From assembly GCA_030427365.1 (NCBI GenBank), contig JAUHWW010000009.1:1-32124 (forward strand): a DNA stretch of 32,124 nucleotides, written 5' to 3'. Below the pieces are notes generated by a model. It saw nothing but the letters and a program-made list of their open reading frames with translations, was not told the DNA's origin and made no database searches. Below, one piece after another: positions 28,505-32,124 of this stretch (positions are counted from its first letter, which is position 1; every line of letters begins with the position of its first letter). Made by a program: the position numbers and the translations under genes. The DNA is from a bacterium (GTDB taxonomy: Bacteria; Patescibacteriota; Saccharimonadia; Saccharimonadales; SZUA-47).

Positions 28505-28926
28505 TAGTTTATGTTTCCGATTTGCAGTTGCGAGAGCTGGCGGGCGGCGTTTGAACTGTGAGCGCCACCTGAGCCGACTTCTTCGCCGTCGCTTGTGGTA
28601 CGTGAGTTGAATAGTGATGAGCCATCTGTGCCACACGCGCGCAGGATGTCATCCCCACCAGGGTGACGAGGGACGTATGACGTTATATCATAGACAGCAT
28701 CATTAATAATCGTCCAACAATCATCTTCGCTCGCATGTTCTGCAACTTCATCGGCTGAAATTTCTGGGAGAGTTGTATCTGTTTCGACAACTGGACCAGC
28801 AGTATCTAATTGATTCGATGCTTGTTGCGACGCTCCATCATCAGAGTCTCCAGTAGCGATAAATAGTATGCCACCGACGGCAATAATAAGTACGACAATT
28901 AACGCTGCAATGGCACTTGGTTTCAT
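28504..28926 (-). CDS. Membrane-anchored cytochrome b5-like heme protein
   Basis: A 140-residue protein with an N-terminal membrane helix (about 5-25), an acidic/polar linker (27-55) and a cytochrome b5-type domain (about 54-140). It shows the family signature EVAEHASEDDCWTIINDAVYDIT (60-82), the first heme ligand H88 in RHPGGDDIL and the second H123 in GGAHSSNAA. The heme domain should lie outside the membrane. Such domains pass single electrons, but no oxidoreductase partner adjoins it, and small CPR genomes usually lack heme synthesis, so heme might come from a host or neighbours (inference). TACAAT (28962-28957) gives a leader of about 24 nt. It follows the GDPD gene by 39 bp on the same strand. 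Confidence 0.87.
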   Translation of the reverse strand: MKPSAIAALIVVLIIAVGGILFIATGDSDDGASQQASNQLDTAGPVVETDTTLPEISADEVAEHASEDDCWTIINDAVYDITSYVPRHPGGDDILRACGTDGSSLFNSRTTSDGEEVGSGGAHSSNAARQLSQLQIGNIN

Positions 28927-28956
28927 AAACGATTCAACCCTCTATTAGTTAGCACC

Positions 28957-28962
28957 ATTGTA
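28957..28962 (-). promoter_or_regulatory. -10 box of the cytochrome b5-like gene
   Basis: On the minus strand TACAAT, preceded by the GDPD stop, with a leader of about 24 nt carrying AGAGGG. It suggests a separate transcript from GDPD. Confidence 0.45.
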
Positions 28963-28965
28963 GCA

Positions 28966-29556
28966 CTAGCGGCTTGTAAACATGTCCGGATAATCGGTGA
29001 AGATGCCACTGACGCCCCATTTTTTGAGCTCTTCTGCGCGCTCCACATCATTGACGGTATAAGCGTAGACGTCGAAACCTTGTTTCTTTGCAGCTGAGAT
29101 AAAGTTCTTCCACAGCCAGCGCTCGCCCATGTGTAGCCGCTTACTACCGAGCAATGCCGCTTCGGCGACTGCACGTGTGCCGGACCATTTTTCAAGCACG
29201 GCTATTTCAACATGTGGCAGGTGGTCATGGATCCGCTTCAGGATATTGAACTTGAAACTCGAGAAGATGATGTCGCCTTCGTAGCTTTCAAGGAGCTTCA
29301 ACGTTTTATTGACTGATCGTAATTCTTTCATGTCTAGATTAATTGGGACTTTACCCTTGATTTCTTGGAGTGCCTGCTTCAGTGGGCAATAAATCTGCCC
29401 TTCGAGGATTGGGTCGTGTGAGAGTACCGGAACGCCTTTCTGCAGACGAACATCAAGCTCAATCATATCAACGCCCGTTTGCAATGCTTTACGGATCGCA
29501 TCAATAGAATTCTCAGGTGCCAGCCCAGCTGCACCCCTGTGCCCAATAATCTCCAT
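28966..29556 (-). CDS. Glycerophosphodiester phosphodiesterase (GDPD)
   Basis: A 196-residue TIM-barrel GDPD, slightly short for the family (about 220-250). Key residues are visible: H6-R7-G8 (GHRGAAG), E15-N16 (APENS), the metal ligands E-x-D in MIELDVR (33-39), H47 in LSHDP, and the C-terminal YTVNDVERAEELKKWGVSGIFTDYP. The enzyme splits glycerophosphodiesters from phospholipid head groups into glycerol-3-phosphate and alcohol. No signal peptide is present, so it is cytoplasmic and may recycle lipids taken from a host or its own membrane. TATAAT lies 9 nt before the ATG. Residues about 66-76 are compact, which suggests a reduced insertion domain. Confidence 0.92.
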   Translation of the reverse strand: MEIIGHRGAAGLAPENSIDAIRKALQTGVDMIELDVRLQKGVPVLSHDPILEGQIYCPLKQALQEIKGKVPINLDMKELRSVNKTLKLLESYEGDIIFSSFKFNILKRIHDHLPHVEIAVLEKWSGTRAVAEAALLGSKRLHMGERWLWKNFISAAKKQGFDVYAYTVNDVERAEELKKWGVSGIFTDYPDMFTSR

Positions 29557-29565
29557 AGTCTGCGT

Positions 29566-29571
29566 ATTATA
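29566..29571 (-). promoter_or_regulatory. -10 box of the GDPD gene, 9 nt before ATG
   Basis: On the minus strand TATAAT, with TTGACG 19 bp further upstream. A very short or absent leader is predicted. Confidence 0.5.
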
Positions 29572-29648
29572 GCAACGCGCATGAGTGTGGCGTCAATACG
29601 TGATTTTTATTTGATGGAGAGTTCCTGCAAGATTATTACCCAATCAGG

Positions 29649-29654
29649 TACAAT
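29649..29654 (+). promoter_or_regulatory. -10 box of the ppa operon
   Basis: TACAAT with a leader of about 17 nt that carries AGGAG 8 nt before the ppa ATG. The -35 is weak. Confidence 0.45.
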
Positions 29655-29676
29655 ATGAGTAAATAGGAGATACATA

Positions 29677-30207
29677 ATGGATTACAATGCAATATTACAG
29701 CCATATGCTGAAGACAAAACGGTAAATGTCGTCATAGAGATCCCAATGGGGTCGAACATGAAGATTGAGTTTGACCGGAAGCGCAACATAATGGTGCTCG
29801 ACCGTGTTGAGCCGAACGTGTTCGCCAAGCCGACGAACTATGGCTTCATCCCAGGAACGCTTGATGATGATGGTGACGAACTTGATGTGCTGTTTGTGAC
29901 AGACCAAGCGGTGCCAACTGGCGTCGTTTCAGAGGCGACGGTTATAGGTGTGTTGGAGTTTGAGGATGACGGCGAGATGGATCATAAAGTCATTTGCGTG
30001 CCGGCAGATGATCGTCACAGCGGCAACCGTGTTGCTTCCCTCGATGATCTAGGCGAGCAATGGCAAAAGATGGTCAAGCATCACTTTACGCACTATAAAG
30101 ACTTGAAAAGTCCGGGAAGCACAAAAGTGCTTGGGTACGGTGACGCAGCAAAAGCGCACGAGGTTATCGCCGAGTGTATTGAGCGGTGGAATAAGGAAGC
30201 AGCTTGA
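29677..30207 (+). CDS. ppa: Inorganic pyrophosphatase (family I)
   Basis: A 176-residue soluble pyrophosphatase of the E. coli type and size. It has the start NVVIEIPMGSNMKIEFD (17-33), the substrate-site KPTNYGFIPGT (51-61), and the metal-binding D65-GDELD70 that matches the family DGDPLD. It hydrolyses pyrophosphate made by biosynthesis, for example by the aminoacyl-tRNA ligase and MetK encoded here. A good AGGAG ribosome-binding site precedes the ATG. Its stop overlaps the next start (TTGA), so it heads a three-gene operon with an IMPase-family and a NUDIX gene, all acting on phosphate or pyrophosphate compounds. Confidence 0.96.
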   Translation: MDYNAILQPYAEDKTVNVVIEIPMGSNMKIEFDRKRNIMVLDRVEPNVFAKPTNYGFIPGTLDDDGDELDVLFVTDQAVPTGVVSEATVIGVLEFEDDGEMDHKVICVPADDRHSGNRVASLDDLGEQWQKMVKHHFTHYKDLKSPGSTKVLGYGDAAKAHEVIAECIERWNKEAA

Positions 30208-30962
30208 ACTCGCAGTATGAATTCATATCTCAGTTAGTGAGAGGTCTCCGAGAGGAGATTATGGCCGGCTATGGACAAGTAGATCACGAGGAAAAAGATG
30301 ACCGCACAGTGGTGACTGAGATCGACAAAGCAGTCGAACAAAAGATCGTCGATGCTTTGCTGGCAGAATTTCCAGATATTGGGGTTTACGGCGAGGAGCA
30401 TGGCAAACAAGGGAGCGAAGAGCGCTATTGGCTGATTGATCCAATTGACGGCACGGAAAGTTACGTACGTGGCTTGCCAGGCGTGACGACTATTATCGGG
30501 CTGGTTGAGGACGGCGAAGTGACACAGAGCTATATCTATGATCCAGTCGAGGACGTTCTGTATTCTGCATACAAAGGCCAGGGTGCATTTGCAGATGAAG
30601 AAGAAATTCACGTTTCCAAACGCCCAATTAATCGCGCGACGATATACGTTGGCAGCTCAACACCTCTACAACGCCCGGAAATTATGAGGGCCATCAAAGA
30701 TGCCGGTGTATTTTATGTGGGGTTGTTTTTTGGCGCTGGTATCAAGGCGCTGTATGTGGCGACTGGAAAAATTGAAGGGAATATCTACATTGAGCACGGC
30801 GGGCACGATTGGGATCACTTACCGACAAGAATGCTCGCAGAAGAAGCAGGTGCGATTTTTACCGAATTACCGAACGATCAAAACAAATGGTCGTACGCGG
30901 TGCTTGCACCAGGGATTAATGACACAATTATTGAAGCTGTTCAAAGAGAGTTGCATGCATAA
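30204..30962 (+). CDS. Inositol monophosphatase family phosphatase
   Basis: A 252-residue member of the IMPase/CysQ/FBPase superfamily, Mg2+-dependent sugar- or nucleotide-phosphate phosphatases. The metal-site motifs are GEEHG (63-67, E64/E65), D79-PIDGT84 and the C-terminal HDWDH (201-205, D202/D204). The start appears to be TTG at 30204, overlapping the ppa stop as TTGA; the next in-frame ATG would cut into the first helix. Possible substrates are inositol phosphate, 3'-phosphoadenosine 5'-phosphate or a sugar bisphosphate, and the sequence alone does not decide. It overlaps the following NUDIX gene by 8 bp. Confidence 0.9.
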   Translation: MNSQYEFISQLVRGLREEIMAGYGQVDHEEKDDRTVVTEIDKAVEQKIVDALLAEFPDIGVYGEEHGKQGSEERYWLIDPIDGTESYVRGLPGVTTIIGLVEDGEVTQSYIYDPVEDVLYSAYKGQGAFADEEEIHVSKRPINRATIYVGSSTPLQRPEIMRAIKDAGVFYVGLFFGAGIKALYVATGKIEGNIYIEHGGHDWDHLPTRMLAEEAGAIFTELPNDQNKWSYAVLAPGINDTIIEAVQRELHA

Positions 30963-31551
30963 AATCGTCCCAGAGGCAGCGATTCTTGTACCGGATACGG
31001 CGCGTCTCGTTCATAAAGGTCAGATTTTTGAGTTTTACGAGTGGGATCAGGAGTTGTTTGATGGCTCGGTGGCAGTATTCGAGATGTTAAAGCGCAGCGA
31101 TACGCTACAAGTGATGGCAGTGCATGATGGCAAGGTAATTGTTCTGGAAGATGAGCAGCCAGGACAGGAAGGACCACACATCACACTACCCGGTGGCCGA
31201 AGTGAGCCGACGGACTCGTCATGGCTAGAGGGTGCAAAACGAGAATTATTGGAAGAGACGGGCATGCGGTTTAAGCAATGGCGGCTAATATCAGTGCAGC
31301 AACCAACCCCCAAAATTGAATGGTTCACGCCGCTCTATTTAGCGACGGAACTTGAGTCCGAAGCTGAACAGCAACTTGATGCCGGTGAAAGAATCACAGT
31401 AACGAGCATGAGCTTTGCGGATTTGCGAAAGCTGGCTCAGAGTGCAAGGGAGCCACGTCTGAGCTATTTGGCCGGTGTTATCGGAAGATTTGAGAGTCTC
31501 GACGAAGTGCTGCACGCCCCTGAGTTTAACGGAAAAGAAATCAATCGCTGA
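30955..31551 (+). CDS. NUDIX hydrolase (ADP-sugar pyrophosphatase-like)
   Basis: A 198-residue NUDIX protein. The NUDIX box is LPGGRSEPTDSSWLEGAKRE followed by LLEETGM (about 78-104); the metal-binding REL-x-EE (96-101) is intact, but the first acidic residue is Asp86 and the helix is one residue longer than the consensus G-x5-E-x7-REUxEExGU. The overall layout, with an N-terminal beta domain (IFEFYEWDQELFDGS), resembles ADP-ribose/ADP-sugar pyrophosphatases. I chose ATG 30955, which overlaps the IMPase gene by 8 bp; the longer frame from 30700 lies inside that gene. It would release a sugar phosphate that the neighbouring phosphatase could use (inference). Confidence 0.87.
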   Translation: MHKIVPEAAILVPDTARLVHKGQIFEFYEWDQELFDGSVAVFEMLKRSDTLQVMAVHDGKVIVLEDEQPGQEGPHITLPGGRSEPTDSSWLEGAKRELLEETGMRFKQWRLISVQQPTPKIEWFTPLYLATELESEAEQQLDAGERITVTSMSFADLRKLAQSAREPRLSYLAGVIGRFESLDEVLHAPEFNGKEINR

Positions 31552-31565
31552 TTCTAAAGCGCTTG

Positions 31566-31574
31566 TGCTACAAT
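31566..31574 (+). promoter_or_regulatory. Extended -10 promoter of gap
   Basis: TGC followed by TACAAT (31569-31574) precedes a leader of about 25 nt containing AGGGAGGG (31587-31594). Confidence 0.5.
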
Positions 31575-31605
31575 AATCGTTAAATAAGGGAGGGCAGACT
31601 TGCTC

Positions 31606-32124
31606 ATGAAAACAAAAGTGGCAATTAATGGCTTTGGGCGGATTGGGCGCAACGCCTTCAAAGTAGCATTTGATCGCAGTGACGTTGAGATCGTCGCAAT
31701 AAACGACTTAACTGATACGAAAATGCTCGCGCACTTGCTGAAATACGATACGAACTACGGCAACTATGCGCATGATGTATCATCTGACGAAAAGCACATT
31801 ATCGTTGATAAACACAAAATCCCCGTGTTTTCTGAGCGTGAACCAGGAAATTTGCCGTGGAAAGAGCACGACGTCGACGTTGTGATTGAGTCAACTGGCT
31901 TCTTTGTGAAAAGTGAGCTCGCCAAAGCGCATATTGATGCTGGGGCCAAGCGTGTGGTTATCAGCGCGCCTGCCAAAGATGACGGAGCTGAAACGATCGT
32001 GATTGGTGCAAATGAGGATGTGCTGGAGGGCAGCGACAAGGTTGTTTTCAGTAACGCGAGCTGCACGACCAACTCAATGGCGGCCGTCATGGATCTGATT
32101 GAGCGTGAGTTCGGTATTGATAAA
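31606..32124 (+). CDS. gap: Glyceraldehyde-3-phosphate dehydrogenase, N-terminal part
   Basis: The first 173 residues of a GAPDH, cut by the window end. The NAD-binding motif is AINGFGRIGR (6-15) and the catalytic cysteine is C153 in SNASCTTNS. The adenine-ribose acid after the second strand reads INDLTD (D of NDL), as in NAD-dependent glycolytic enzymes. It converts glyceraldehyde-3-phosphate to 1,3-bisphosphoglycerate. The Shine-Dalgarno AGGGAGGG is 11 nt from ATG 31606 but only 5 nt from an in-frame TTG at 31600, so the true start could be two codons earlier. A promoter of its own precedes it. Confidence 0.95.
   Translation, partial: MKTKVAINGFGRIGRNAFKVAFDRSDVEIVAINDLTDTKMLAHLLKYDTNYGNYAHDVSSDEKHIIVDKHKIPVFSEREPGNLPWKEHDVDVVIESTGFFVKSELAKAHIDAGAKRVVISAPAKDDGAETIVIGANEDVLEGSDKVVFSNASCTTNSMAAVMDLIEREFGIDK

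Noticed and set aside
30700-30954. Longer NUDIX protein starting at 30700
   Set aside because: The extra 85 residues are a shadow of the IMPase-family gene; the NUDIX fold begins after 30955.
1-32124. UGA recoded to Gly, as in some CPR lineages
   Set aside because: UGA ends many genes here exactly at operon overlaps (pheS, SDR, RidA, HIT) and is not found inside conserved domains.

Overview
The window looks like a stretch of a small, gene-dense, monoderm bacterium of the Candidate Phyla Radiation, most likely Candidatus Saccharibacteria (inference; no rRNA is present to settle it). The grounds are near-zero gene spacing, long runs of ATGA-type stop/start overlaps, two DUF2207 membrane proteins, Thr-rich lipoprotein-like surface proteins, a class E/F-like sortase and a short AcrB-like RND protein with no visible partner. 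UGA is an ordinary stop, so this is not one of the UGA-recoding CPR lineages.

Layout. 1-2.7 kb: the end of a CorA magnesium channel, a Fur/Zur-type regulator divergent from a ZIP metal transporter over a shared palindromic operator, and rmuC. 2.7-6.9 kb: a GH63-like glycosidase, a small protein with a possible C39-like peptidase triad, yajQ, an NADPH-dependent FMN reductase behind a perfect palindrome, and a short DUF2207-like protein. 6.9-16.4 kb: one long overlapping transcription unit in which seven enzyme genes (alpha/beta hydrolase, SDR, half-size asparaginase, zinc alcohol dehydrogenase, RidA, second half-size asparaginase, HIT protein) lie between pheS and pheT, followed by a full DUF2207 protein. 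16.4-19.2 kb: a convergent N-formylglutamate amidohydrolase-like gene, then metK with a structured leader of about 340 nt that ends in a hairpin hiding its ribosome-binding site, then a 408-bp spacer with 11-bp repeats and a small terminated RNA. 19.2-23.9 kb: an ABC exporter and an RND transporter. 23.9-27.0 kb: two Thr-rich lipoproteins, one of them a sortase, and two FKBP prolyl isomerases. 27.1-32.1 kb: a glutaredoxin-like protein, a thioredoxin-reductase-like flavoprotein, a membrane cytochrome b5-like protein, GDPD, ppa, an inositol-monophosphatase-family protein, a NUDIX protein and the start of gap.

The most unusual items are: (1) the seven-gene cassette splitting pheS from pheT, with two half-asparaginases that keep Thr/Lys catalytic residues but lose the residues that hold an amino-acid substrate; (2) the metK leader, which can be drawn as a three-way junction with built-in mimics of its own strands plus an SD-sequestering hairpin, and which I cannot assign to a known SAM riboswitch class; (3) an almost identical palindrome before the FMN reductase and the thioredoxin reductase genes, suggesting a redox regulon; (4) a recurring architecture with a -10 box 6-9 nt before the start codon at twelve genes, predicting leaderless mRNAs, while other genes have a leader and a Shine-Dalgarno sequence; (5) a terminated hairpin RNA between metK and the ABC gene. 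No tRNA, rRNA, CRISPR array, insertion sequence or phage gene was seen.
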